A DNA stretch of 64,000 nt from Strongyloides papillosus (GCA_005656395.1 SRSI01000050.1:248001-312000); one strand, 5' to 3'; numbered from the stretch's first letter, positions 50,935-63,255 are shown. The notes: a model not told the origin generated them from the letters alone. Made by a program: numbers and translations.

Positions 50935-53900
50935 TGCCTTACAACAACAAACTAAATTCTCTAAACGCTCAATTTTGTTTTCCGTATAAAGACTTCCTTT
51001 AAGAAGCTCAGCCTATGCTCCTACTCTCTGTAAGAAAAATAAATCAAAAATATGTGTAATAACTGAGGAATAAATAGTAAGCATTCAATAGTATTTTTTG
51101 ATAAAATATGTGTATAGTTTCACCAACAAAATGATTTGCGACCATTTACAAGTATTATTGAATAAAATTATATTTTTAAGTTATATATTATATCTCACAT
51201 GTCACAATTAAGTAGAAAATTCTTGAAAAAGTGTGTAAATTAATTATTAAAAATGTACCAATATTATACATTGAAAAACGGGTCAATAAAAATAGGGAAT
51301 AGTTATGTTGTTAGCTGCTTGGCTGTATAATGGTTAAAATAAAAAATACGCCTTGTTCAAGGTCATTATTAAAAGATAGAAAAGAATAATAAAAAGTGCA
51401 AGAAGGATAAATTGGTTAGTAGTGTCAAAAAATTGACGTTGTTGGAGAGATGTTCCGAGTTTATGCTCTTCAAATATGTTGTTAGACACATATCGAATTT
51501 TACTTTTTATATTCTATACCAAAGTTATGTCGGTCATGTTAATTCATTTACAAAAAATATGTGAAAAAATTGACCAAAAAAACCATTTGTTTAAATATAT
51601 TCCTATGACAACTTTTATCATCTAACAATTGTCAAACAGTGAAGATCAAAAACCATGCTTGTGTTATTATTTTTCACATCTCAATCTTTACAAGTACATT
51701 TTTCGATTTGTTAACATTATTATTCTAGTTTTAAATTATGAAAAAAATAGCCAGACACAGTTTTATTAAACATCTTTTTTGATTAAAGATAAATTAAATA
51801 ATGTTATTAAAAGACATTCCATAGCAAAAATATGGGGCAACACTACAATTTTTCATATTGAAAAATATCAACTTGAAAGAAAATTATACTATTTGTAGAT
51901 AATTTCCAAGTCGCTTTTTTTACAAAAAAAAGTATATACGTTGAAAGGTTTATGACTAATCTCATTGGTATTTCATTTGCAAATTTTATACATTTTATAC
52001 AACTAGAGTGGATTAACATAACTTTTAATGTTTTAATGATATACAATGATAGTATAGTTATTTTTGATTTACAACCAAATATATAGTTATTTCTTGCAAC
52101 CATACAAAATTTTATGATATTAATTTAGAAATTTGTTTTACGATAACAAACAAATAAAATTAAGGAATTTGCAGTGGAAAAAAAGTGCATATATAATTTT
52201 GATAATCATAACTTGTTACTTCCTGGTAAATGATAATAAATCATAAAATAAGTTGCTTTTATTTCAAAAGATAAAATCGAGTTTTTAATGGTTTTTCAAA
52301 GTGTTTATTCTAAAAATATATAGTGCATTGATGAATAATTTGTAGTAAAAAAAGTTTTGAAAATTGTTTTTAATTCCAATTTTTATTTGTAGAAAAATGA
52401 TCTGAGATGAATATAAGTTTGCTTTACAAAAAGAAAACAATGTAGTTTATCCACAAGATAAAAGTTTTTCCGGCTTTTTGTGTTGGGTCGGGATTATATT
52501 CTGACTTCTCCATTGATAAACATTATTCCAGTATATTTAAATTTTAAGCATATTTAAAATAACATTATCTTTTCTAAAACTGAAATTTGAATACATTGAT
52601 AAAACAAACTAATTTTTTTTACTCATGACAATTGATTGAAAAATTTGAACAAGATAAGTATTATGAAAATAGAGAAAATTTCCACAACAACTTTTTTCTT
52701 TATAAAATGGAACATCAAGTAAAATTACGATGATAGAACCACTTAATAAAATTGGGTTTAATGTAAATAAACATTTATCTCTTAACTTTAGAGTGGGATA
52801 TTAATCATTCCATTAGGTCAAGAACAAGATTTAATAAACATCACATTATATATTTGCAATCGAAAATATTAAATACAAAAGAAATTTTTTGCAAAATTCT
52901 TCTACACCATGTTCATTTTCGTATATGTGTACCTTTTGTCCCACTAAAATCTCGATGATAAACAAAATTTGGTGTACATTTGTATACGTAAACAACTAAT
53001 CGTCTATCTCCGAGGACCTCGTGGAGCATCCGGTACAAATAATTTAAGAGATAAATTTTGTTATCATAAAATTACTGTAAATTAAAAAAATTTTAATAGA
53101 GTATGATTTCTATATATTTCTGATTACCGATAATTTCATCTTTTCTAGGGGTTTTTTAATCACATTGCAAAGTCTACTTATATTATATTTATGATAAGAG
53201 TAGAGAGTTGACGAAATAATAGGACGACTTTATAATACATTTATCAAATTGTATGACTTTTAGATTTGATATAACGCAAAAAATTTGACGGAAAATTTTC
53301 TCTTTAATCATTTTACCATGATTTTGAAATTTGCTGCAATAATTTTTTCGTCAAGCAAAATTCAGGGGATATTTTTAAGGAGAGTATGTAAACTAGGTTC
53401 TTTTTAAATGAGACTAGTAAACATTCTCAATATATCCACAAATTCAAATAAGGCTAGTGTACATGCTCCCAACTTATTTAAATTGAAAGATTTTTTTGCG
53501 GGTGATGCTGAAATCGAATCAGCAAGAAATCTGCAATTTCTTGGAGTACACCCGCAAAAAGTCTCCCAGTGCAATGTATGCAACAAATAAATAAGCATAT
53601 AATTTGATTTTTTAACAGCGCATGGCCCCAACTACAATATTTAATAAGTACGTATAAACTTTTTCAATCTTCCTGAGACACATGCTACAACTTTTATTTT
53701 TAAGCCACATCATCCACTGTAAAAACATTAATATTTGATTCCGAAATCAAGCACGCATGCACCAAAAATTGCATTAATTTTTAATGTAAAGGTACGTTCC
53801 AATTTATTTACTCTCCCCCGAGTCATTGTAATGTTCCATGGCCTCATTTTTCGTTGCAAGAGAGTTAATTTTTTGTCCTTTCTTTGAGCCCGTTTTCATC

Positions 53901-55749
53901 AGAAGCTGTTTTATTTTTTCTGTGTGTTGCCTTAGGTAGAAAATTCGATTTATAACACAATTTTTTTAAAAATCTATGCTTAGTTAATGTTGAATGTGTA
54001 AAGTATTTTGCAAGCAAATTACAAGTAAAATAAGATTCTGAATTTTCTTAAAATATTGAAAAAATAATTGCTATGTTTTTTAAAAAACCGACGCAATTGA
54101 TTATAAGGAACCGACCGATTGATTGTAATTTTGTTGGATATATTAAGATTTGCTTAGCAATTTGCTTTTATTGTTGACTATTTGTAAAGTTAGTAGTATT
54201 TAGAACCATCGTGAAAAAAAGATGTCATCTAAAATATAAGCAACTAAAAAATTAACTAACTAGAGATTCTGTGAACCAAGCAACAGATGCTTTTGTTATC
54301 ACAATCAGAAAGAATATGCACTTTAATTTGCAAACTTTATCTGTATATACCCTTCTGTGTTGCACTATATAAACTGTTATAAGATTTTTATGGTGAGAAT
54401 CATAAACGCGAACCAGTAAAAGTAGTAAACGATTCTGTATAATTAAACTATTGAATAAATAATACTCATGCTATTTATTAAAATATATATATTGATTATA
54501 CTTTTCCGACGTTTTACGCAACATTAACGATTTTTTTTGTTGTCAGCCGTTTTAATTAGGTAGAAATAAGTTTGCTGAGTTTTGGTATTTTTCTAGTAAA
54601 AAACTAGTATTTTAATCATCAACACCCCATTTATCTGAACTTTCAGTAGTTTTGTCTACTATCCCAGTACTGGGTGGCCAACCAAAACTTCCCCTACACC
54701 TAATCTCGTTTACGTTGCCCCAAAACGATAGGAACTTTGACTTTTTATATTTTGGGGAATTTTAGTAGTTTATTGTAGAATTTTAAAATCTACTACATTC
54801 AATCTAGTAGATTGTACACTTCGCGTCGAAACCATTTCAACGATACCTCTGTGCATTTCAACTACCCACATAAAAAAAACTAATTGCCAATGCAACGTTC
54901 GTACTCTTGTATGGAAAGTATATGAAAAACTTTGCCATAGGGATAACTTTCAATGGGCACCCTGTATATTTCGTTAAAAGGATAGAATTTTTTTTTCTAG
55001 AAGCTTTTTCTATCACACCAAGTATTTAAAATCAAATTCGTCGACTACCTTTTTTTCTAGATAAGCGTAGAAAGATTTTTTTTGCTTGGGATTTTTGGTG
55101 ACATAGGGTACTTTTCTAAGTAGAAATAATCCCCTAGGTCAACTTTTTTTTTCTTTAATCTGCCTAATATCTGTTGATAGGCTATCGTCGTTCACCTTAC
55201 ATCAAGTATGATATTATTTTTATTTCTGTGTTAAACCATTAATATAAGTTACATATCTCGATGTAACGTAAAACTTCTATTAAAAGATCAATGTATAAAG
55301 TCCACCATTGCGATTTCTACATTAAAGGCGCTCACTTTATCGATAACAAAGACTTCTTCTGGGAGTATTTCTAACTTAACGGGTGCACGATTCCACAAAG
55401 TGCAAACTTTTTTCTCGCGCGGATGGCAAATGTAATGCACAATAACTTTTTATTTTCGTTTTGTAGTGAATCATAAGCAGCGCACTTCTATATTTTTTAA
55501 CCCTATTTTTGATGAAACATTTTTAGTTTCGTTGGTAGTATCATTATTTGACTGTCCTAATTTCATTTACATGTGTTATTGTTTTCGCGCGTTTTTTTCA
55601 TTCATGTGTAACTAGCATTTCCCCAATGTATGTTATTTTACTTGTAGATTTATTTTTTCGCACTTTATTGTTTTTTCAATGCACTTTTATGTTTTATCCT
55701 TAACCGTTTTTTTCAGTCCACTTTTTTTGTTTGCTTAAAGTATATTATT
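50935..55749. other. 4.8-kb intergenic between divergent WNK and the chromodomain gene
   Basis: No coding sequence I can support. It holds both promoters. Items visible inside: a Y-shaped palindromic structure at 53493-53560 (separate entry), a GC-rich patch near 53005-53035, and a perfect 12-nt palindrome CCCAGTACTGGG at 54663-54674. The last kilobase is less AT-rich than the rest, fitting a promoter of the chromodomain gene. Confidence 0.5.
53493..53560. other. Y-shaped inverted-repeat structure (three-way junction)
   Basis: An outer perfect 12-bp stem (TTTTTGCGGGTG at 53493-53504 with 53549-53560) encloses two further perfect hairpins: TGCTGA/TCAGCA (53506-53511 with 53519-53524, 7-nt loop) and AGAAAT/ATTTCT (53525-53530 with 53536-53541, 5-nt loop). 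All three stems are exact, and the structure is GC-richer than its surroundings. It could be a small structured RNA, a remnant of a foldback element or a chance palindrome. It is not a tRNA: the outer stem is too long and the arms are wrong. Confidence 0.5.
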
Positions 55750-57215
55750 ATGGGCAAATCAAATAAAAAGGTTCCTGAAGAGGAGAAGGAATACGTCGTT
55801 GAGGATATCCTCGGCCACAGGGTCGAAGGTAAAGAGAAATATTATAAAATTAAGTGGGAAGGATATCCGGAAAGCGAATGCACATGGGAACCTGCTGAAA
55901 ATATTGTAAGTTTTACTATATTTAAATAATAACTATTATAATATTGTAAATTTTTAGAATGAAATTTTAATTAAAAGGTATGAGAAAAAATGCCGTTCAA
56001 CAGGCATTTCTTTGAACGGCCACACCATCTACGATGAGAGTAGTGGTGATGAAAGCGTTAGCGAATTAATTATGAAGGAGATAATTGGAAGCCGTAAGGA
56101 CAACGGCTTGCAGCAGTACCACGTCAAATTCTCTGACGGAAGTACTCAGTGGATTGCTGCAGGCAAAATTGGAAATAAAAGCCTAATTAAAGCCTTCAAC
56201 TCTAAGAAGGGCTCTAATAGTAATACTAACAACTCAACTAGTAGAAAAAGAGCAAAGGCTTCCTCTGAGAAGGATAGTGATTCAGAGGTAGTCTCAAAGA
56301 AAAGAAGCCATACTAGCTCTTCCGCAAGTTTCTCTACCCACAAGACACCTCTCACAAGAAATGGTAGATCTATTAGAAGAAATTCAGTAACTTCATCAGC
56401 TTCCTCACAAGATGTCATCTGTGATGAAATCCTTGATTCCCCAAGACACTACGATAGAGGTAAGTAGCTTATTTAAGTAATGTTTAATGCTGTTCCTTTC
56501 CAGTTAGTAGATCAAAATCAAAAACACCAGTTATCTCAAGATCTCAGAAAAGAAAGAGTTCCATGGCCAGGGAAAATTCTGTTTCCTCCAAAAGGAATGG
56601 AGATGCACATTCTGCAAAGTCAAGTAGCAGTACTAAGTCTAGTAAAAGTAAGGACAAGAAGTCTAAAGTTCCTGAAGTCAAAGAGACTGAAGAGGAGGAA
56701 GGAGTTTATGTCATTGAGAAGATTGTAGATTCTCGTGTCGTAAGTGGTGGAATAAAGGAGTATAGAGTTCGCTGGGAGGGTTATTCTCCTGAAGAAGATA
56801 CATGGCAAACTATCGACACTTTTAATGTAAGTTGTTTATCTTAAAATAGTAGTTTCTAACTTTATTTTTTTTTTTCTAGGATCCCTCGATTGTCCACGAA
56901 TTTGAGAAATTGAAATCCTCCAAACTTAAAGGAATGGGCACACCAGCTACTGACTCTGACAGGTCATCAAAAAGAACCAAGCCAGTCAAAACAAAATTTC
57001 TCAAAAAGCTCATGAAGAAAGTCAGAAAAGGAGTAACATACAGAGATGAGGAGATCGTTGGTGTCCTCGATAAGCACTTCAACTCCAACGACGAAGGATT
57101 CTACTTAGTACAATTAAGCACCAAACAAATAATCTACATGCACCCGGACGATGTTCCCGTAAAATTCAGGGAGGAGTGCTTGTATGCTGACAAGAAGAGA
57201 GCTCTTGACCAGTGA
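55750..57215 (+). CDS. Chromodomain protein with tandem HP1-like chromo/chromoshadow layout
   Basis: Four exons: 55750-55905, 55958-56459, 56504-56826 and 56880-57215, with introns of 52, 44 and 53 nt; 438 residues. Chromodomain 1 (about 14-62) is HP1-like, YVVEDILGHRVEG...KIKWEGYPESECTWEP, with all three cage aromatics for methyl-lysine (Tyr15, Trp36, Tyr39). A chromoshadow-like stretch follows (about 91-135): KEIIGSRKDNGLQQYHVKFS, then DGSTQWIAAG. A Ser/Lys-rich linker leads to chromodomain 2 (about 287-340), VYVIEKIVDSRVV...RVRWEGYSPEEDTW, again with a full cage (Tyr288, Trp310, Tyr313). The end (about 383-432) is a second degenerate shadow-like segment, EEIVGVLDKHF..., ending YADKKRALDQ. 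Likely a heterochromatin reader of H3K9 or H3K27 methylation. Calling the second and fourth segments chromoshadow is inference; they may be degenerate chromodomains. Confidence 0.88.
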
Positions 57216-58890
57216 AATAATACAATATAAAATGTTTACACATCTAACTTTGGTGACGACGGGCAGCTTTTTTTTCAAAATTTTTAAATGGTTAATAAAC
57301 ACTTTTTACTTAAAAATAAAATAAGTATATTTTTATCTTTTTATCAATTATTATGATGATCATTTGTATTTTTGTTAGTTTTTTTTTAATAATATATGAT
57401 GCCATTGATTTTGATTTTTATGTGCATTTCGTTTGTATGTCTCCTACACGTAGTGTGTAGGAATCATTATTATATCTTTTTTGTTGGATAATAATCGGAT
57501 TAACAAAAACGGCCACGATTATGTAATTTTTGTTATGCTACAATATAGCTGAGGCGAAAAAGAAAATGGCCACGTCTTTTGTTGCTGAAGTGATGGATAA
57601 TAAAGCAAAAATAATCAATGAGTAGTTAAGATAAAAGATGGAAAAAGTTTAATTTGTTTTATCCATTATAAACACGTAAGCGAAGTTAACTTTTTTGTTG
57701 GATTATATCAATTTAACACGAGAAGGTAATAAAAGAGTTTTTTGGTACCTGTAACAATGTTTAAATTAACTTTTATCATATTATACTCAATTTTTAATGA
57801 TAGTCAAAAGGCAAAAATGATCAACTGCTCCACAACACCACTCTGGAGTCATCCTTTATAACGCAGGTGAAGAGTGTAGCTTCAAAATTGAAGATTCGTC
57901 GGGGAATTCAAAAAAAATTAGAAAAAACCACCACAACCATACTATAAAGTTAATATATTAACACATATTATAATTTTCATTTCTGAATCATAAACTACAA
58001 AAAAGAAAAAAATACACAAACAAAAATAAATATTTATAGAATAAAAATTGATTTTTCAAATTAAATGTGTACTGCAAACAATGTCTCATCCACATCCAGT
58101 GGGAATCAATTTCCTCATATCTTAGTTTGCTAGTCGTCTTACATCAGTCGAGAGTTGTGCTGTGATTCGTCTCTATTTCCACTTTGTGGAAATCCACCGC
58201 AGTTAGTTCACATAGGACAGGTGTTCTGAATGGTATTCTGGAACCTTCAAGCCATCTCCCTACTATTTATTCCACTGTTTTTCCTCCAAATTTTAACACA
58301 GCCACATAAAAGAAGATAATCTCCCATTACCAGTTCCATTTCATGTCCATTTGACGTACTTCTGTCCTTGATAACAGCTCATGTTTCTTGAAAAATTTGA
58401 CAGACCTTCCCCCTTCAGGTATATATATGCACGAAATTTCAAAAAATTTATTTTGAAATGGTTTAATCACGATAAGTGTTCAATTAGTTTATTACATATG
58501 ATGAATTAAATCAAACACTTTTTTACTTTATTTTCTTTGTTCGAAGACTTTACCACTGATACTTTTCATGGGAAAGTCATTTTTTGCTAATACTTTATCA
58601 TAGACAGCCATTTATCAATTTATATGTGGTAATTTATTTAATATTAGTTCACTTTTGTGCGTGTTACCTATCTGGGAGATTAACGGGAAAGTACCATAAA
58701 TTTAATATTGGAAGGAGTGATAACGAAAAAAGTCTATTTCCCTTCACCAATATTTTTAGTGAAATTAATTTATTAATTAACATTTTAAAATCACTACTTT
58801 TGAATGAATTTTACCATTTCAATGATCTTAAAACGCTGATGTATACTAATATATTGGGGAAATAGTTATATTCATACATTGTCCGAAACT
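57216..58890. other. Intergenic between the chromodomain gene and the thioesterase
   Basis: The left end is the 3' flank of the chromodomain gene. A perfect hairpin (57442-57462) is entered separately. From about 57820 to 58420 the composition is less AT-rich, with another small perfect hairpin, TTTCCAC/GTGGAAA, at 58176-58192. I see no coding sequence, but an unrecognised RNA gene or untranslated exon is possible. Confidence 0.5.
57442..57462. other. Perfect 8-bp stem-loop downstream of the chromodomain gene
   Basis: TCCTACAC at 57442-57449 pairs exactly with GTGTAGGA at 57455-57462 around a 5-nt loop, followed by a T-rich stretch. It is about 230 bases after the stop, so it may lie in or just beyond the 3' UTR. 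Function unknown; it could be chance. Confidence 0.4.
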
Positions 58891-59383
58891 ATGTCTGGAG
58901 CATATTTCAAACTAATCCAATCTTTTCTCCAACTACCATCCCACAAAGCAAACTTCATGAAATGCATCACACAGGTAAAAATTAATTTCCCCTTACTCAT
59001 ATCTTCAAAAAAGACTACAGTCTCGTGTAATTTGTGCTGATGAAGGAAAAGTAAAAGTTGAGATGGAGGTAACGGATGACATGACAAATCCAGTAGGAAC
59101 ACTACACGGAGGGTGTTCCGCGACTCTTATTGATTGTATCACGACATTCGCCTGTATAGCCACCCCACAACAAAAAGCAGGAGTATCTGTTGATATGACA
59201 ATAAATTATCTCTCCTCAGCTAAAGTTGGTGATACCATCGTCTTGGAAGGGAACGTCCTGAAATTAGGGAAAAATCTTGCTTTTACACAGGGAAATATCT
59301 ATCTTAAGAAGGATAATAATTTGATTGTCACAGGTCTACATACAAAGGCATTTCCAAAACACCTAAATAAGGTTGAGATATGA
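58891..59383 (+). CDS. ACOT13: Acyl-CoA thioesterase, ACOT13/THEM2 type (hotdog fold)
   Basis: Two exons: 58891-58974 and 59021-59383, with a 46-nt intron (GTAAAA..CTACAG); 148 residues, close to the 140 of human ACOT13. The first exon gives MSGAYFKLIQSFLQLPSHKA and joins as KCITQSRVICADEGKVKVEM. The active-site signature N-x-x-G-x-L-H-G-G (NPVGTLHGGCSATLID) carries the Asn, the HGG turn and the Asp that activates water. The rest is the expected hotdog core, GVSVDMTINYLSSAKVGDT and GKNLAFTQGNIYLK. It hydrolyses medium- and long-chain acyl-CoA, in mitochondria or cytosol. Spacing of 257 bases to METTL9 on the same strand leaves a joint transcript possible but unproven. Confidence 0.9.
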
Positions 59384-59639
59384 AAAGAATTCATGTGATG
59401 TAATAAAATAAACACATTTAGACACAACACCAAGTGATCAATTGCGAGACACGTTTATAAAATTCTTTCTTTAGTTATTTGATAATTGTTTAAAATAATC
59501 TTTTTTTAATTAAATTAGTTTACTGCTACTTTATAAATGTACTTTTAGTGTCTAATATCACATAAAGGTATTTTATTTATTGTCAATTTAATTTCTTCGT
59601 ATATTATTACTATTGACTAATTATATTTTCATCAAAAAA

Positions 59640-60655
59640 ATGAGTAGAACATTAAAGCTTGCCCAGGCATTGACTGCAAAAGAACTTTCTGATGAGGAAT
59701 TAAGGAATGCAAATAAAGCACTATGGTATACGATTGATGATAAGAAGATAAATTCTAATATATTAAATCTTTATTATCCTCTTACTTATGATAATGAAAC
59801 TGCAGCGTTCTTAGATAATTCCTTAGAGATCAGCAATAGTTTATTTTGGCAGGTACCTTTTATTTCATATAATTTTTTTATAATAATTTTTTATTTTAGA
59901 TGTTTTACTCCATATCAATGGGATTTTTGTCTTTTTTTACAACCAAAACAAATATCAATGGCATCTTGAATAGAGGGCACATGCATATATTCTCAACATC
60001 ACAACTGCGTAACTTCATGGATTTACCACCCGACTGGAATTCACTAGACAAAACAATCCTCGATCTCGGTGCCGGAGATGGTGTAGTAACAGAAAAACTA
60101 TCTCACTTCTACAAAAACGTCTACACAACAGAACTATCCCCAGTCATGCAATTAAGATTAAAACAAAAAGGCTTCAAAGTAATAGATGCTCAAACATGGC
60201 CAGAACACGAGATAATAAAAGAAAAAAAAGTGGACGTTATATCAGTCCTAAATTTACTCGATAGGCATTACAACCCAAAACTATTACTATCACAATTACA
60301 TAGTGCCTCCCTCCAAACCGGTGCAAAAATTTTAATGGCAGTCGTGTTGCCGATAAAGCAATATGTGGAATTTCACCCAACATCCCAAAAATACACTGCC
60401 GACACGAACATTATCCTGGAGGGGCGGACGTTTGAGGAACAAGTTCAAAGTTTGATTACCGATATCTTTATCCCTAATGGTTTTGAAGTAATAAAATTTT
60501 CCAAAGTCCCATATTTATGTGAGGGTGACCATGTCAAAGCCTATTATCGCCTCACCGATGCATTGTTCCTTTTGAAAGGCCTTCCAAAAAGTGAGGCAAT
60601 TATCGAGAATGTGAAGGATAATGACAGTATTGAAGTTAAAAGACAAGAACTCTAA
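59640..60655 (+). CDS. METTL9: METTL9 (DREV) protein-histidine N-methyltransferase
   Basis: Two exons: 59640-59852 and 59900-60655, with a 47-nt intron (GTACCT..TTTTAG); 322 residues. The start is MSRTLKLAQALTAKELSDEE. The junction is ISNSLFWQ|MFYSISMGF, and it is followed by RGHMHIFSTSQLRNFM. The SAM-binding motif I is ILDLGAGDGVVTEKLSH and motif II holds TTELSP. Later segments fit the DREV family: DVISVLNLLDRHYNPKLLL and the C-terminal GDHVKAYYRLTDALFLLKG. METTL9 makes 1-methylhistidine in His-x-His motifs of several proteins. The start is the first ATG in frame (59640), just before the conserved region. Length is near the human 318. Confidence 0.93.
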
Positions 60656-60938
60656 TTATTTCTTTTGTGTTTTTATATTTGATGTATGATAAGGTAAATA
60701 ATAAATTATCATAGCTTGTTGTAATAGAACTATTTTCTTAAAATCTTATACCCCTATTAAGAAGGTACTATTATTACAATTGAGAGTATATGTGGAAATA
60801 ATGGTAGATTTGTATTTCCGCAGGAAAGTATAGATTGTAGGATATGTAAAAATATAATTATACATATAGAAATTGAGAATTTTCTAAGTAGTTGATTTCA
60901 TGTTGTAATAGTATTTTATTTTCTATTTTATATTATCA

Positions 60939-62332
60939 ATGGCAAGAAGAATTGGAGTAAGTTTTTTATATTCTTAATAATTTACTCATTAACTCTTTAA
61001 TTTTAGCGTGAAGTTATTTCAATTCATGTTGGACAGGCAGGATGTCAAATTGGAAATGCTTGTTGGGAGTTGTATGGATTGGAACACGGAATTTTGGCTG
61101 ATGGTAAATTATCAGAATGGGTGGATAATGAACATGATGATGCTTTTAATACTTTTTATTCCGATACAAAATTAGGAAAACATGTACCAAGAGCGATTTT
61201 TGTTGATTTAGAACCGACAGTTATTGATGAGATAAGAACAGGAGCTTATAAAGAACTATTTCATCCGCATCAATTAATTACTGGAAAGGAGGATGCTGCA
61301 AATAATTATGCTCGTGGACATTATACTATTGGAAAGGAATTAATTGATGTGGTGATGGAGAGAATACGTTTGATGTCAGAACCATGTACTGGATTACAAG
61401 GTTTCATGATTTACCATTCTTTTGGTGGTGGTACAGGATCCGGATTTTCAGCTCTCTTAATGGAAAGTCTTTCAATGGAATACGGTAAAAAGTGTAAATT
61501 AGAATTTAGTATTTATCCATCACCAAGGATCAGTACAGCAGTTGTAGAACCGTATAATTCTGTTCTAACAACACATACAACATTAGAACATTCTGATTGT
61601 TCTTTTATGGTTGATAATGAGGCAATTTATGAGATATCTCATAAAAATTTAGGAATCACCAATCCTACATATACAAATCTTAATAGATTGATAGCTCAAG
61701 TTGTATCATCAATAACAGCATCACTAAGATTCGAGGGAGCATTGAATATGGATTTAAATGAATTCCAAACAAATCTTGTCCCTTATCCAAGAATACATTT
61801 TCCATTAGCCACATATGCTCCAATAATAAGTAGAGACCGTGTTTTACATGAACAAATGTCTGTAGCACAAATAACATCACAATGCTTTCAACCAGGTTCA
61901 CAGCTAGTCAAATGTGACCCCAGAACAGGAAAATTCATGGCATGCTGTCTATTATACCGTGGTGATGTTGTACCTAAAGATGTAAATGCTGCTATAGCTA
62001 GTATCAAAGCTAATAGAGCTGTACAATTTGTTGATTGGTGTCCAACAGGTTTTAAGGTTGGTATAAATTACCAACCACCAACTGTTGTCCCTGGTGGGGA
62101 TATGGCTAAATTACAACGTTCTGTTTGTATGCTTTCAAATACCACTGCCATTGGTGATGCCTGGTCACGCCTAGATTATAAGTTTGATTTACTTTACTCC
62201 AGAAGAGCTTTCGTTCATTGGTATGTTGGAGAAGGAATGGAGGAGGGGGAATTTAATGAGGCAAGAGAGGATCTTGCTGCTTTGGAGAGGGATTATCAAG
62301 AAGTTGGAGCCGACAGTTATGAGGAATATTAA
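60939..62332 (+). CDS. Divergent alpha-tubulin
   Basis: Two exons: 60939-60956 and 61007-62332, with a 50-nt intron (GTAAGT..TTTTAG); 447 residues. The start MARRIG precedes the usual [16 protein letters not shown], so the protein has a five-residue N-terminal addition relative to the common MREVIS. The GTP-binding glycine loop GGGTGSG is intact ([20 protein letters not shown]), as is the alpha-specific catalytic Glu region ([18 protein letters not shown]). The loop around Lys40 is one residue shorter and reads [18 protein letters not shown], so the acetylation lysine is absent. The C-terminal tail is cut to [10 protein letters not shown], with few glutamates for polyglutamylation, yet the terminal Tyr is kept. 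Other changes at conserved sites ([11 protein letters not shown] for APQVSTAVVEP) point to a tissue-restricted isotype, for example neuronal or germline, which I infer only. Confidence 0.9.
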
Positions 62333-62552
62333 AGTAATATTTAACTTCTCATTATAAGGTCTTTAAGAATAAAATTTATACTACATTTCTTTATCTTAAA
62401 GTTATTACCAATAAATGTTTTTAAGAAAGAATGATTAAATACAATTTTTATTAATTGTTTATTTTTACATTGTTTATGTTAAATAGCTTTAGTAAAAGTG
62501 ATATATGTATATAAACCATGCGTATAGTATAAGCAGATAAAAATATTTGGTA

Positions 62553-63255
62553 TTAGCTGGCTAGGACTTTGGCTCCCTCTTTTCTACTATTTTTAATCCT
62601 AGATTTTTCTCTCTCAGCACCAGTTTCTTCAACAGTAAGGTCACTTTCGGGAACTTTAGGTAATCCAACCAATTTTTCATCCATTTCTTGAGTAGTAAGT
62701 TTCTCTAACTCTGCCTCCAACTCCTCTTCATCATGTTCAGTAAAGGAACCTGAAAGCATATTGGAGATTTCCTCTTGGAACTCGGCACCTTCCTTTGTCT
62801 CCTCCATAATCTTATCAATCTCATCCAAATCAAATAACTTATTCATTTGCTTTAATGCCTCATTACCAGCCTTCAATCTATTCACAACTTCTGCTTGAAT
62901 TGTTGCAAATTCAATGTCATTAACCATCCTTTGAATGGTATCTAATTGCTTCTCAGTCTTCTCAATCATACCCTCCAAATATTTTTTCTTTTTTAACATT
63001 AGTAATGCTCTATCTTTCATCCCTTTCTTCAGTAACTCTCGTGCTAACTCCTTATCATGTGCTATTGTTTTCTCACTTCTTTTGATATACGTTTTCATTT
63101 TGTCTCTTTGAACTTTAAGATCCTATTTTTTTGAGAAAAAATATGAATGGTGTTATTAGGAACAATGAATAACTTACGAGGATAGCTTGATCTTGAGATG
63201 TGACATATTGACTATGTAAAGTTTCTCGTTTTGACTTTGTAAACAAACCACCCAT
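62553..63255 (-). CDS. vps-20: ESCRT-III subunit CHMP6 / VPS20
   Basis: Two exons on the minus strand: 63255-63178 and 63122-62553, with a 55-nt intron (GTAAGT..AAATAG); 215 residues. The N-terminus MGGLFTKSKR carries Gly2 for myristoylation, as in other CHMP6 proteins. Joined, it continues DQAILDLKVQRDKMKTYIKRSEKTIA, the basic helix alpha1, followed by a long coiled coil (about 25-120) and an acidic C-terminal region ending in a Leu/Pro MIM-like stretch (KLVGLPKVPE). CHMP6 links ESCRT-II (VPS25) to polymerisation of CHMP4 on endosomes. It is convergent with the tubulin gene. A partial frame starting at 63098 misses the first exon. Confidence 0.93.

Noticed and set aside
53404..53631. Overlapping open frames on both strands, 60-75 codons
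   Set aside because: They overlap the Y-shaped palindrome; open frames on both strands follow from the palindrome and the local composition. No protein family recognised.
55338..55345. TATCGATA motif upstream of the chromodomain gene, also at 25935-25942
   Set aside because: From the base composition, a few copies of this octamer are expected by chance in 64 kb, so two occurrences in promoters are not evidence of DREF-like control.
58891..60655. Operon of the thioesterase and METTL9 genes
   Set aside because: Same strand, but 257 bases apart, longer than typical nematode operon spacing, and no SL2-type signal could be shown from sequence alone.
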